Shown piece by piece: positions 19,866-27,361 of a stretch of 64,000 nt of DNA. Positions within the stretch are counted from its first letter, which is position 1, and each line of letters starts with the position of its first letter. The notes beneath the pieces were generated by a model that was given only the letters and a program-made list of their open reading frames with translations, was not told the origin of the DNA and did not search any database. Source of the stretch: Paracoccaceae bacterium (lineage in GTDB: Bacteria; Pseudomonadota; Alphaproteobacteria; Rhodobacterales; Rhodobacteraceae); the NCBI GenBank assembly GCA_019911965.1, contig JAIOJF010000028.1, positions 16,637 to 80,636 of the forward strand, read 5' to 3'. The translations under genes and the position numbers were made by a program.

Positions 19866-20527
19866 CGGCAATCATCTTCGATCTGGACGGAACGCTGGTC
19901 GATTCCGCCCCCGATATTCAGGCCGCCGCCAACCGGATGCTGAAGGCCGAGCGCTGCAAGCCGCTCGATCTGGCCACCATAACCTCGTTCATCGGCAATG
20001 GTCTGCCAAAGCTGGTGGAGCGCGTCATGGCAGCGCGCGATCTGGACCCGGCGCGGCATGGCTACCTCACGGCGCGGGTATCGGGGTTCTACGCCACTGC
20101 ATCCTCGGAACTGACGGTCCTGTATCCCGGCGTTCGTGCGGCACTGGAACATTTGTACGGCGAAGGCCATGCGCTGGGGCTGTGCACCAACAAGCCGGAG
20201 GAACCGGCGCGGGCCATCCTGGCCGATTTCGGCCTGGCGCATCTGTTCGATGCGGTGATCGGCGGCGATACGCTGGAGGTGAAGAAGCCCGATGCCGCGC
20301 CTCTGCGTGCCGCCGCCGAGGCGCTGGGCGAAGCGCGGGTGATCTATGTCGGCGACAGCGAGGTGGATGCGGCAACCGCCAAGGCGGCGGCGGTGCCGTT
20401 CGTCCTGTTCACCGAAGGTTATCGCAAGTCGCCGATTACCGAGATCCGGCACGATGTGGCTTTTGCGGATTTTGCAAACCTGCCCGCGCTGATCGCCGGA
20501 CTGGTGGCCGGTGGCGCGGCGGCCTGA
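19862..20527 (+). CDS. gph: Phosphoglycolate phosphatase
   Basis: HAD phosphatase of 221 aa, of the Gph/CbbZ type, dephosphorylating 2-phosphoglycolate produced by RuBisCO oxygenation. The motifs are FDLDGTLVDSAPDIQAAANR, LCTNKPEEPARAIL, GGDTLEVKKPDAAPL and YVGDSEVDAATAKAA. The preferred start is GTG 19862, overlapping the previous stop as GTGA; an ATG at 19847 would add five residues. It ends the cbb operon and meets the leftward CoA-transferase-like genes across a short repeat. Confidence 0.9.
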   Translation: MTAIIFDLDGTLVDSAPDIQAAANRMLKAERCKPLDLATITSFIGNGLPKLVERVMAARDLDPARHGYLTARVSGFYATASSELTVLYPGVRAALEHLYGEGHALGLCTNKPEEPARAILADFGLAHLFDAVIGGDTLEVKKPDAAPLRAAAEALGEARVIYVGDSEVDAATAKAAAVPFVLFTEGYRKSPITEIRHDVAFADFANLPALIAGLVAGGAAA

Positions 20528-20552
20528 GTATTTGTACCAAAAAGAAGCCGAT
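20527..20552 (+). repeat. Dispersed 26-bp repeat, copy 1
   Basis: The segment begins AGTATTTGTACC, then AAAAAGAAGCCGAT. The same 26-mer with two or three changes occurs at 23519-23544 (reverse) and 57776-57801. It lies between the gph stop and the stop of a convergent gene, and touches both. Confidence 0.7.
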
Positions 20553-21277
20553 TAGGATTTGAAGATCGCGGCGGCGAATTTCGGGTAGGGATCGGCGATT
20601 TCAGCCGCAATCGGACCGCGCAGCAGGCTCAGGCGGTCCGGTTCCGGCGTCGGCGTGATGGGGATTTCGCCTTCGTAATCAAAGCCAAAGCCGGTATTGT
20701 CCAGGATTTCCTCAAGGCTGTGGCCGGGATGGATGCTGGTCAGCCGAAAGCGGGCGCGCAATTTGTCGAAATGGAACAGGCCAAGGCCGGTGACAAGGGC
20801 GTAAGGCCCGCCGGGGCGGTAGACCTCGGGCGGGCTGGTGCCGGGGGCCGAGATGAAATCGACCTGATCGACCATCGTGCGGCGGGTATGTTCCTCGCGA
20901 AACAGGATGACGCGGGGCACCAGGTAATAGAGCATCGCCGAGCCGAACGAGCCGGACCAGCGCACATCCTGTTGCGGGTACTGGCCGACGCCGACAAGGT
21001 TGATATTGGCCTGTCCGTCGATCTGGCCGCCCGACAGGAAGAACGCGCCGATGCGCCCCTGCGCGGCGCGGTCAAACAATTCTCCCGCGCCATCGTTCAG
21101 GGTTTGCAGATTGGCGCTGTTGAGGACCGTGACGCCGGTCTTGCCGTTCGAAAGGGCGCGGGTCAGCAGCGCTGCCGAGCCGGGGATAGGTGACGACACG
21201 CCCACCGCGATATGGCCGGTACCCTCCAGCAGGCGGGTGATGGTGCAGATCAGCAGTTCCTCGGGCAGATATTCCAT
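20552..21277 (-). CDS. CoA-transferase beta-subunit-like protein (IpdB/glutaconate CoA-transferase type)
   Basis: The product (241 aa) resembles the beta subunit of family I CoA-transferases (3-oxoacid/glutaconate type). It shows LLICTITRLLEGTGHIAVG, PIPGSAALLTRAL and a GQIDGQANINLVGVG segment. The region where active enzymes carry the catalytic Glu reads TVLNSANLQTLND here, with no Glu. IpdB of the cholesterol-ring hydrolase IpdAB is known to lack this Glu too, so a CoA-thioester hydrolase of ring- or diketo-type substrates is possible. Its start directly abuts the alpha-subunit stop. Confidence 0.8.
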   Translation of the reverse strand: MEYLPEELLICTITRLLEGTGHIAVGVSSPIPGSAALLTRALSNGKTGVTVLNSANLQTLNDGAGELFDRAAQGRIGAFFLSGGQIDGQANINLVGVGQYPQQDVRWSGSFGSAMLYYLVPRVILFREEHTRRTMVDQVDFISAPGTSPPEVYRPGGPYALVTGLGLFHFDKLRARFRLTSIHPGHSLEEILDNTGFGFDYEGEIPITPTPEPDRLSLLRGPIAAEIADPYPKFAAAIFKS

Positions 21278-22090
21278 TCAGGCCGCCGCAATTCCGGGCG
21301 CGTCGGCCAGCCAGGCGGCGAAGCCTTCGGCGGTGCGGGCGGCATTTGCATAGGCGGCAAGGGCGGCGCTGTCGGCCTCGTAAACCCCCTCCAGCGCCAG
21401 CGGCATCGCGCCGCCCCTGGCGCGGGCGATGGCGGTGATGTACATCGCCGGGATAGTGGCGGGCGCACGCAGGGGATCGGCCATCAGGTCGCCTTCGGTA
21501 ATCTCCTCCACCGTCACCAGCGTGGTGTGCGCGGCATGTGCCATCGTCATCAATTCCCGCGCCTTGCCGATCCAGACATTGCCACGGCGATCCGCCAGCG
21601 GCGCGTGGAACAGCGCGATATCGGGCTGGATCGCGGGCAACAGGACGATCGGGTCGGGGCCATCGGCCATCGGGTTGTCCACCACCTTGTAATCAGGGCG
21701 GTTCTTCAGCAGGTCCGAGCCGATCAGCCCGCGCATCGGCAGGAACGGCACGCCCTTTTCCGCCGCCTGAAGGCCCGAGATCAGCGCCGGGCAGGTGGAA
21801 TCCATCAACCTGATCGCTCCCGCCTTGACCGCCGCCACGAAGCGCCCGGCCTGGCCCTGTTCGTCCAGCGTCACACCGGCGCTTTCCATCACCTGAACCG
21901 CCCCCGCCCCGATCAGCATATCCGCCTGCATGCCCGAGGTCGGGATGGCGACAATGTGCAGGCCACGCGCGTTGCGGGCGATCAGCGCATGGGTGGCGGC
22001 GATGGCAACGCCGCTGCGCGATGGCGGGATGGCGATTTTCGCACCATCGGGGATGCGGGCGGCAAGTTCGCTCAGGTCGTTCAGGATCAT
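21278..22090 (-). CDS. CoA-transferase alpha-subunit-like protein (IpdA/glutaconate CoA-transferase type)
   Basis: The 270-residue alpha subunit of a two-subunit CoA-transferase-fold protein, with DGAKIAIPPSRSGVAIAATHAL, PTSGMQADMLIGAG, a central RGLIGSDLL and VTVEEITEG. ATG 22090 (MILNDLSE) is chosen for its GAGG five bases upstream; an in-frame TTG at 22117 exists. It overlaps nothing upstream and is 51 bp after the HisD-like gene on the minus strand. The pair is similar in layout to glutaconate CoA-transferase and IpdAB; the substrate is unknown. Confidence 0.82.
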   Translation of the reverse strand: MILNDLSELAARIPDGAKIAIPPSRSGVAIAATHALIARNARGLHIVAIPTSGMQADMLIGAGAVQVMESAGVTLDEQGQAGRFVAAVKAGAIRLMDSTCPALISGLQAAEKGVPFLPMRGLIGSDLLKNRPDYKVVDNPMADGPDPIVLLPAIQPDIALFHAPLADRRGNVWIGKARELMTMAHAAHTTLVTVEEITEGDLMADPLRAPATIPAMYITAIARARGGAMPLALEGVYEADSAALAAYANAARTAEGFAAWLADAPGIAAA

Positions 22091-22141
22091 CGGAGCCTCG
22101 CTGGGTTTCACGCCCAATATGGCGCGGAATTGCGCCCGCGC

Positions 22142-23431
22142 CTAGCCTCCCAGATCGAAATCCTCGCCCGGGAAATGCCTGCGCAGCCGGATATCGGCGG
22201 TGCGGGCATGCCCCTCCATCCCTTCGCGGCGCGAGATACGGGCGGTCGCCTGTGCCAGATCGCGCAAGGCCGCGGGCGAAACCTTCTGCCAGGTCACCAT
22301 CTTCAGGAACTTGAGCGCCGACAGCCCGCCGGTATACCGCGCCGCGCCCGAGGTCGGCAGCACATGGTTCGGCCCCGCCGCCTTGTCGCCGAACGCCACC
22401 GTGGTTTCAGCGCCAAGAAACAACGAGCCATAGGCCCGCAACCGGCCCAGCCACCAATCGGGATCAGCCGCCTGCACATGCAGGTGTTCGGGCGCCTTGC
22501 GGTCGGCAAACTGCGCCATCTCCTCGCGGCCGGTACACAGCACCACCTCGGCCATCCCGTCCCAGGCCCGCCTGGCACTTTCGCGGTTCGGCTCGGGCAG
22601 GGTGGCGATGCAGCCCGGCACCAGGGCGATCACCTTGCGGGCAAGTGCTTCGTCATCCGTGGCCAGCCAGACCGGCGAGTTGTAGCCATGCTCGGCCTGC
22701 CCGACCAGATCCATCGCCACGGTTTCAGGATCGGCGCTGCCATCGGCCAGGATCATGCTGTCGGTCGGACCGGCCACCAGGTCGATGCCCACCGCGCCGA
22801 ACAACAGCCGCTTGGCCTCGGCGACATATTGGTTGCCGGGGCCGACCAGAATATCGGCGGGCCGCGTGCCGAACAGCCCGAAGGCTAGGGCGGCAATGCC
22901 CTGCACGCCACCCAGCGCCAGAATGCGATCCGCGCCGCAGAGATCGAGCGTATAAAGGATTTCCGCCGGAATCCCGCCCTCGCGCGGCGGTGAACAGGCG
23001 GCAACGAAACCGACCCCGGCGGCCCTGGCGGTGGTCACCGTCATGATCGCCGAGGCGATATGGCTGTAGCGCCCGCCGGGCACGTAACAGCCGGCGCTCT
23101 CCACCGGGATCAGCCGCTGGCCGGCGATCAGGCCGGGGCGCAGTTCCACCTCGAATTCCCGGCAGGATTCGCGCTGTGCTTCGGCGAAGCGGCGGATATT
23201 GTCATGCGCATAGGCGATATCGTCCTTCAGCCGCTGCGAGACGCAAGCGCGCGCGCGATCCAGCGCCTCGGGCGTCACCACGATATCGCCCTGCCAATGG
23301 TCCAGTTCCCGCGCCAACTGGCGCACCCGTTCCTCGCCACCCTCGCGAATGCTGTCCAGCATGGCGCGGACGGCGTCGGTGGGAAAGGCGGCTTCAACCT
23401 GCGCCGCGCTTGCGGATTTCAGATACTGCAT
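22142..23431 (-). CDS. Histidinol dehydrogenase family protein, probably a catabolic paralogue
   Basis: HisD-family NAD-dependent alcohol-to-acid dehydrogenase (429 aa). Family residues are kept: Gln and His in VGQAEHGYNS (zinc ligands), the catalytic Glu-His pair in KAPEHLHV, Asp in FGDKAAGPNHVLPTSG and a late His in GMEGHARTAD. No his genes are nearby, and it sits among hydratase, SDR and CoA-transferase-like genes. It is therefore more likely a catabolic dehydrogenase; the family also includes sulfopropanediol 3-dehydrogenase (HpsN). True histidinol dehydrogenase cannot be excluded. ATG 23431 is chosen as the conserved N-terminus MQYLKSA. Confidence 0.85.
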   Translation of the reverse strand: MQYLKSASAAQVEAAFPTDAVRAMLDSIREGGEERVRQLARELDHWQGDIVVTPEALDRARACVSQRLKDDIAYAHDNIRRFAEAQRESCREFEVELRPGLIAGQRLIPVESAGCYVPGGRYSHIASAIMTVTTARAAGVGFVAACSPPREGGIPAEILYTLDLCGADRILALGGVQGIAALAFGLFGTRPADILVGPGNQYVAEAKRLLFGAVGIDLVAGPTDSMILADGSADPETVAMDLVGQAEHGYNSPVWLATDDEALARKVIALVPGCIATLPEPNRESARRAWDGMAEVVLCTGREEMAQFADRKAPEHLHVQAADPDWWLGRLRAYGSLFLGAETTVAFGDKAAGPNHVLPTSGAARYTGGLSALKFLKMVTWQKVSPAALRDLAQATARISRREGMEGHARTADIRLRRHFPGEDFDLGG

Positions 23432-23518
23432 CGGCGTGGCTCCTGATGGACGGTCCTGTCGGCAGCCTCGGCCGCCATATCCAACACTAAGCCGGTTGCA
23501 GGCATCAAGGCACGCCCC

Positions 23519-23557
23519 ATCGGCTTCTTTTTGGCAAAAATACTCCCGCCGGAGGCC
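23519..23557 (-). repeat. Dispersed repeat, copy 2, with GC-rich tail
   Basis: On the minus strand 23544-23519 reads AGTATTTTTGCC then AAAAAGAAGCCGAT, 24 of 26 identical to copy 1. On the plus strand it continues as AAATACTCCCGCCGGAGGCC (23538-23557), a block also found after copy 3 at 57836-57855. It lies in the 205-bp gap between the enoyl-CoA hydratase and HisD-like genes. That gap also holds a GCAAAGCGCAGCTTTGC palindrome and a GATCGAAGATC segment, but no ORF. Confidence 0.7.
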
Positions 23558-23636
23558 AGAAATTCCGCAAAGCGCAGCTTTGCGCCGGGCCCAACGCCGA
23601 GCGATCGAAGATCGGCGACGCGGCGGGAGAGCCCCG

Positions 23637-24347
23637 TCAGACCAAGCCGCGCAGCCGGGCATGGGCCTTGTCATCGCCGCGATAGACGGCGGCATAACAA
23701 TCGTCCAGCACATCGGCCCCGGACTGCCCCATCCGCTTGATCGCGACCAGCACCTCGGGCCTGCCCGCCAGCGCCGCCGCCGCCAGCGTGTCGATCTCGG
23801 CTGCCATGTCCGCGCGTTCCACGGTCCGGTCGATCAGCCCGATCGCCAGCGCCTCATCCGCGTCCAGTTTCTGCCCCGCCAGCAGGATCAGCCGGGTGCG
23901 TGACGGCCCGATCAGTGCCTGCATCCTTTGCACGTCCATATGCTGCGGCAGGAACCCGTTGCGCAGCACCGGGTAGAAGAACTTCGCGCCCGGCACCGAA
24001 AGCCTCAGGTCACATGCCAGGGCCAGCCCGAAGCCGCCACCGGCCAGCGTGCCGTTCAGTGCCGCGATGGTCAGGCAGGGCAGGTGCGCCAGACGGCGCG
24101 ACACGCTGTCCCACAAGGGGCTGGTGGTGATGGCGGTGGCATTGCGGGCCTCGGCCAGATCGGCCCCGGCGCAGAATGCCCGCTCACCGGCTCCGGTAAC
24201 AACCAAAACCCGCAGGTCCGGATCGGCCTGTGCCTCGGCAAAAACCGCATCCAGCCGCTCCAGCATCGCCAGCGACAGCGCATTGGCCTTGTCGGCGCGG
24301 TCCAGCGTGACGGTCCAGCGCCCGGCCCCGCGGTCCAGCCTGATCAC
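23637..24347 (-). CDS. Enoyl-CoA hydratase/isomerase family protein
   Basis: Crotonase-fold protein (236 aa) with DRADKANALSLAMLERL at the N-terminus, GAGERAFCAGADLAE and the oxyanion-hole segment LNGTLAGGGFGLALACDLRL. The usual second catalytic region is VLRNGFLPQHMDV here, without the canonical Glu-Gly pair, so its reaction may differ from simple hydration. The start is taken as GTG 24347, overlapping the SDR stop as GTGA; a long upstream extension of the open frame is only antisense to the SDR coding sequence. Probably translationally coupled to the SDR. Confidence 0.85.
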   Translation of the reverse strand: MIRLDRGAGRWTVTLDRADKANALSLAMLERLDAVFAEAQADPDLRVLVVTGAGERAFCAGADLAEARNATAITTSPLWDSVSRRLAHLPCLTIAALNGTLAGGGFGLALACDLRLSVPGAKFFYPVLRNGFLPQHMDVQRMQALIGPSRTRLILLAGQKLDADEALAIGLIDRTVERADMAAEIDTLAAAALAGRPEVLVAIKRMGQSGADVLDDCYAAVYRGDDKAHARLRGLV

Positions 24348-25093
24348 TTGATCAGCCCGATGCGGCGGCGAATGGGGTCTTCGCGCAACGCCACCACGCC
24401 GCCCAGGAAATCGTTCGCCGCGCGGGTGCACATCCAAACCAGCGCCCTGGCCGGCCATTCCGGGGGGATGTGATCGGACCAGTCCATCGCCGCCACCGGG
24501 TTCATGCCGCTGGCCTTGATGTCGCGCTGCATCTGGGTGGCGACGGTGCCGGGCGACAGCACCAGCGCGCGGATGCCCCGGCTGCGATATTCGCGGTCCA
24601 GACAGGCGTTCAGGTGATGCACCGCCGCTTTCGAGGTGCAATAGGCGCTCCAGCCTTCCAGCGCCGAACTGGCCGCGCCCGAGCCGATGGTGATGATCGT
24701 GCCGCCCTTAGACATATGCGGCAGGGCGGCGTGGATACCGTAGAGCACGCCCTTGATGTTCACGTCGATGACATGGCCCCAATCGTCGGGGTCGGTATCG
24801 CCGATATGGCCGATCGGGGCCAGTATCCCGGCATTGTTGATCAGGATATCGAGGCCGCCGAACCGCGCCACCGCCTGCGCCACCGCCGCCTCCACCGAGT
24901 TGCGGTCGGACACATCGCAGGCCAGGGCCTGCGCCTTGTCGCCGATCTCGTCCGCAATCGCCGATACCGCATCGAGCGAGCGCGCCGCCAGCACCACGTT
25001 CGCCCCCTGCGCACCAAATTCCCGCGCCGCCGCCTCGCCGATACCGCGCGAGGCGCCGGTGATCAGCACCGTCTTGCCGTTCAAATCCGCCAT
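24344..25093 (-). CDS. Short-chain dehydrogenase/reductase
   Basis: Classical SDR of 249 aa: cofactor motif GASRGIGEAAAREFG (TGxxxGxG type), the NNAG motif in LINNAGILAP, the catalytic Ser in GSGAAS and Tyr-x3-Lys in YCTSKAAVHHL. It is the first gene of the leftward catabolic block and overlaps the hydratase gene by four bases. The substrate is unknown; the context (hydratase, HisD-like dehydrogenase, CoA-transferase-like pair) suggests oxidation of a hydroxyacyl or alcohol intermediate. Confidence 0.9.
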   Translation of the reverse strand: MADLNGKTVLITGASRGIGEAAAREFGAQGANVVLAARSLDAVSAIADEIGDKAQALACDVSDRNSVEAAVAQAVARFGGLDILINNAGILAPIGHIGDTDPDDWGHVIDVNIKGVLYGIHAALPHMSKGGTIITIGSGAASSALEGWSAYCTSKAAVHHLNACLDREYRSRGIRALVLSPGTVATQMQRDIKASGMNPVAAMDWSDHIPPEWPARALVWMCTRAANDFLGGVVALREDPIRRRIGLIK

Positions 25094-25248
25094 GTTCCGA
25101 TCAAATCCCTATGTTTCTGGTTGCGCCCATTCTAACCATGCCTGCCCGGCGCGGGAAAGCCGTTCCGGCACCTGATCGGGAATTGTCCGGCAGGGGCGCA
25201 GACACGTAAGCCTTGCTGGGCTGCCGGATCGAACCTATCCTGCCTGCC

Positions 25249-25716
25249 ATGAGCGAGGATATAACCTGCCACCTGGCTGGCCCGCACAACGCGGAATTGC
25301 TGATTGGTTGCGATGTGTTCGACAATGATGTCGATCCGGCACAACTTGCCGCGTTTCTGGCCGACCCCGGGCATATGCTGGTATTCGCAGCGATTGGTGC
25401 CAGAATCGCCGGATTTGCCTCAGGCAACATCATGCTTCACCCGGACAAGCCACCGGCGTTTTTCATCAACGAAGTCGGGGTTGCCGAGGATTTCCAGCGG
25501 CGGGGCATTGCAACAACGCTCTGTGAGATGCTGCTGAAAGCGGCGCGCGATGGCGGCTGCAAGGGGATCTGGCTGGCAACCGAAACCGACAATCATGCGG
25601 CCCGGGCGCTCTACCACCGGCTTCGCGCCCGCGAGACCAGAGATATCGTCGTCTATGACTGGGACGGCGCGATGGATGATCCGCCGGCCGGCCCCGGCAC
25701 GCCGGTTGAAGGGTGA
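25249..25716 (+). CDS. GNAT family N-acetyltransferase
   Basis: The 155-residue protein has the GNAT acetyl-CoA-binding motif in EVGVAEDFQRRGIATTLCEMLL (R/Q-x-x-G-x-A type), followed by the motif B region with WLATETDNHAARALYHRLRARET. This spelling resembles aminoglycoside 3-N- or small-amine acetyltransferases, but the substrate is unknown. ATG 25249 (MSEDITC) is preferred over an in-frame TTG at 25213. Divergent from the SDR gene. Confidence 0.85.
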   Translation: MSEDITCHLAGPHNAELLIGCDVFDNDVDPAQLAAFLADPGHMLVFAAIGARIAGFASGNIMLHPDKPPAFFINEVGVAEDFQRRGIATTLCEMLLKAARDGGCKGIWLATETDNHAARALYHRLRARETRDIVVYDWDGAMDDPPAGPGTPVEG

Positions 25717-25817
25717 ATCAGGTGGCAGCATTACGGTAATTCGACCGCTGAAAAGTATGGCTGGCGCGGGCGGGCCGGATGGATTAGGCGTGCGCCACCC
25801 TGAGGCAGAGGATCAGA

Positions 25818-26033
25818 ATGCAGCGCGTCGATATCGTGAAGTGGGTTGCCACCGTCGTTCAGTTGGTCGGCTATGCCCTGACCGGGCTGAATGTCGTTCC
25901 CTGGAACGTATTCGCATTCATCATCGGAATCATCCTGTGGTTCCTGGTCGGAGTGATGTGGAAAGACCGGGCGATCATGGTCGTGCATGTCGGGGCCTTC
26001 ATCGCCATTTCGGCCGGGTATCTGAATTCCTGA
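25818..26033 (+). CDS. Small two-helix inner-membrane protein
   Basis: A 71-residue protein with two hydrophobic segments (about residues 8-24 and 29-47) and a third weakly hydrophobic tail (53-68). GAGGATCAGA precedes the ATG, giving a plausible ribosome-binding site. The short charged loop WKDR lies between segments two and three. No function was recognised. It stands alone between the acetyltransferase and the truncated amidinotransferase copy. Confidence 0.65.
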   Translation: MQRVDIVKWVATVVQLVGYALTGLNVVPWNVFAFIIGIILWFLVGVMWKDRAIMVVHVGAFIAISAGYLNS

Positions 26034-26070
26034 CGCGGTTCAGGCGCGGCGCATCCGGTTTTGACCGCAC

Positions 26071-26200
26071 TCACCCCACCGGAAAACAATCCTCTCACCC
26101 GCCCTCGCGGTACTGATCCGTCGCGCAGCAATGCAGCCCGCCGCCAAAGGCATAGGCGTCGCCCAGCTCGACCGGGATCACCTCCATGCCCAGCTTGTCC
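26071..26200 (-). pseudogene. Detached 3' end of an amidinotransferase gene (repeat copy A)
   Basis: These 130 bp match the last 130 bp of the intact amidinotransferase gene (27232-27361), with 9 differences and no gaps. In frame they encode DKLGMEVIPVEL, then AYAFGGGLHCC with the catalytic-Cys region, and end at the homologous stop codon (TGA instead of TAA). A TGC-to-TGA change eight codons earlier creates a premature stop. No start or N-terminal part exists, so it is a remnant left on the far side of the island. Confidence 0.88.
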
Positions 26201-26279
26201 TCTGCTTGTCTTGCCAGTCGTCAGGTAGGTAGTTCAAAGTGCCAGAAACAACGTAATGGAGGCCACAGCCATTTTGGAT

Positions 26280-26870
26280 TTAAAGGGAAAGCCCAATTAC
26301 TCCAACAATGACACCCACAACTGCAATCGCGATACTTACAATGATAGTTCGCCGTTGAGCCACAGCTGCTTTTTTCATCGTGTTTTCGTTGGCCCTAAAC
26401 TTGTCATAGATTCCAACAATACTATCAAGCTTTTCTTTCTCAAGTACGGCGTAGATTGTATCACGATTTTCTCTATCTTTTCGTGATTGCACAATTAAAT
26501 CACGAACTTCAAGAAGTTCATGTGCAAGGATTGTCCACTCCGGAAAATAGGTGAGGATATTATGCGCGCCAATTTTCCTTGTCGCAATATCAAGGTCTTC
26601 CGCTATTTTCGAAGTCGCTGCATCTATTGCATCATGGCGCGCACGACAGCAATCAAAATGAGCATCAGCTAGTAAGCGGAGCGCAACTTCCGGTTCAGTT
26701 TTCTGCTGGTGAATAGCTTCGACAAGGCGCCGCCCAGCATATCTAAGCTCATAAACAGCGGGGTTAATTACCTCACCGTTGACCTGTTCTGCCTTCTTGA
26801 TTGCGCCTTCGGCTTTATTCCATTCAATAAGGATCGTTTCGACCCCTTCATCGAAGGTTTGAAATGCCAT
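26280..26870 (-). CDS. Island protein with coiled-coil character and C-terminal membrane anchor
   Basis: The 196-residue product is not recognised. It is largely alpha-helical and charged. Residues about 130-170 (RKDRENRDTIYAVLEKEKLD and beyond) have coiled-coil character, and residues 175-195 form one hydrophobic transmembrane helix rich in Ile, Val and Gly. Most of the protein would therefore be cytoplasmic with a C-terminal tail anchor. Codon use is AT-richer than the neighbours. It starts 12 bp after the smaller island gene, so they likely form one operon. Possible roles include phage defence or stress, but nothing in the sequence shows this. Confidence 0.7.
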   Translation of the reverse strand: MAFQTFDEGVETILIEWNKAEGAIKKAEQVNGEVINPAVYELRYAGRRLVEAIHQQKTEPEVALRLLADAHFDCCRARHDAIDAATSKIAEDLDIATRKIGAHNILTYFPEWTILAHELLEVRDLIVQSRKDRENRDTIYAVLEKEKLDSIVGIYDKFRANENTMKKAAVAQRRTIIVSIAIAVVGVIVGVIGLSL

Positions 26871-26882
26871 TTGCCAGATTTT

Positions 26883-27098
26883 CTATGAGACTTGCGTGAG
26901 TTGTTTTCTAAGGCGCTCGGCAGCATCGTCGGCCTTCTTCGAAAAAGCGTTGAGTCTTCCGGATGTCATAAACCAGCCGTTCTGAGAAGCAATATTCCCT
27001 CGGGACTGCTTCATTACAATTCGCTTAGTTGCAGCACTTTTTGCTTCCTCGTAGTCCGAGAAAGTGATCCACTTCAGCAAGTCTATCAACAAGTTCAC
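26883..27098 (-). CDS. Small island protein, unrecognised
   Basis: A 71-residue basic protein with an amphipathic or hydrophobic N-terminus (MNLLIDLLKW) and a helical C-terminus KKADDAAERLRKQL. It begins at a GTG with an AAGGTG about six bases upstream. It is the first gene of the two-gene island operon and shares its low G+C. Function unknown. Confidence 0.55.
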   Translation of the reverse strand: MNLLIDLLKWITFSDYEEAKSAATKRIVMKQSRGNIASQNGWFMTSGRLNAFSKKADDAAERLRKQLTQVS

Positions 27099-27231
27099 AG
27101 AGACACCTTTTCAAGAATCAGTCCAGAAAACCGGCACCCATACCAGCATACTTTGAAGGAGTCAACGCAAATCTCCTATGTGAATGTAACCTATAGTTGT
27201 CTCTTTGCCAAGGTCAATTAGAATAAGAAGG

Positions 27232-27361
27232 TTACCCCACCGGAAAATAATCCTCGCACCCGCCCTCGCGGTACACATCCGCCGTGCAGCAATGCAGGCC
27301 GCCGCCAAAGGCATAGGCGTCGCGCAGCTCGACCGGGATCACCTCCATGCCCAGCTTGTCC
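27232..27361 (-). repeat. Direct repeat copy B (3' end of the intact amidinotransferase)
   Basis: The last 42 codons plus stop of the amidinotransferase gene; 121 of 130 bases match 26071-26200 in the same orientation. The homology starts at the stop codon and ends inside the coding sequence at codon 331. This defines the right-hand limit of the island. Confidence 0.85.

Larger units (their letters stand above)
26201..27231. mobile_element. AT-richer island inserted at the amidinotransferase 3' end
   Basis: About 1.03 kb lies between the two 130-bp copies of the amidinotransferase 3' end. Its base composition is visibly poorer in G+C than all neighbours, and it carries two unrecognised leftward genes. 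Direct repeats spanning exactly the gene end including its stop are typical of elements integrating into gene 3' ends and restoring the reading frame. No integrase or transposase is present, so it would be a remnant, a satellite, or the product of recombination between homologous alleles. Non-coding parts (26201-26279, 27099-27231) show no further structure I could define. Confidence 0.6.

Noticed and set aside
21212..22888. A 558-codon frame opposite the CoA-transferase pair and HisD-like gene
   Set aside because: Its sequence is Arg/Gln/His-rich and shadow-like; the opposite strand encodes well-conserved enzymes over the whole length.
22142..23431. Calling the HisD-like gene hisD of histidine biosynthesis
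   Set aside because: There are no his genes nearby and its operon is catabolic; the family name is kept but not the symbol.
26201..27231. A transposase or integrase for the island
   Set aside because: Both visible proteins are too short and lack catalytic motifs; no terminal inverted repeats of an insertion sequence were seen.
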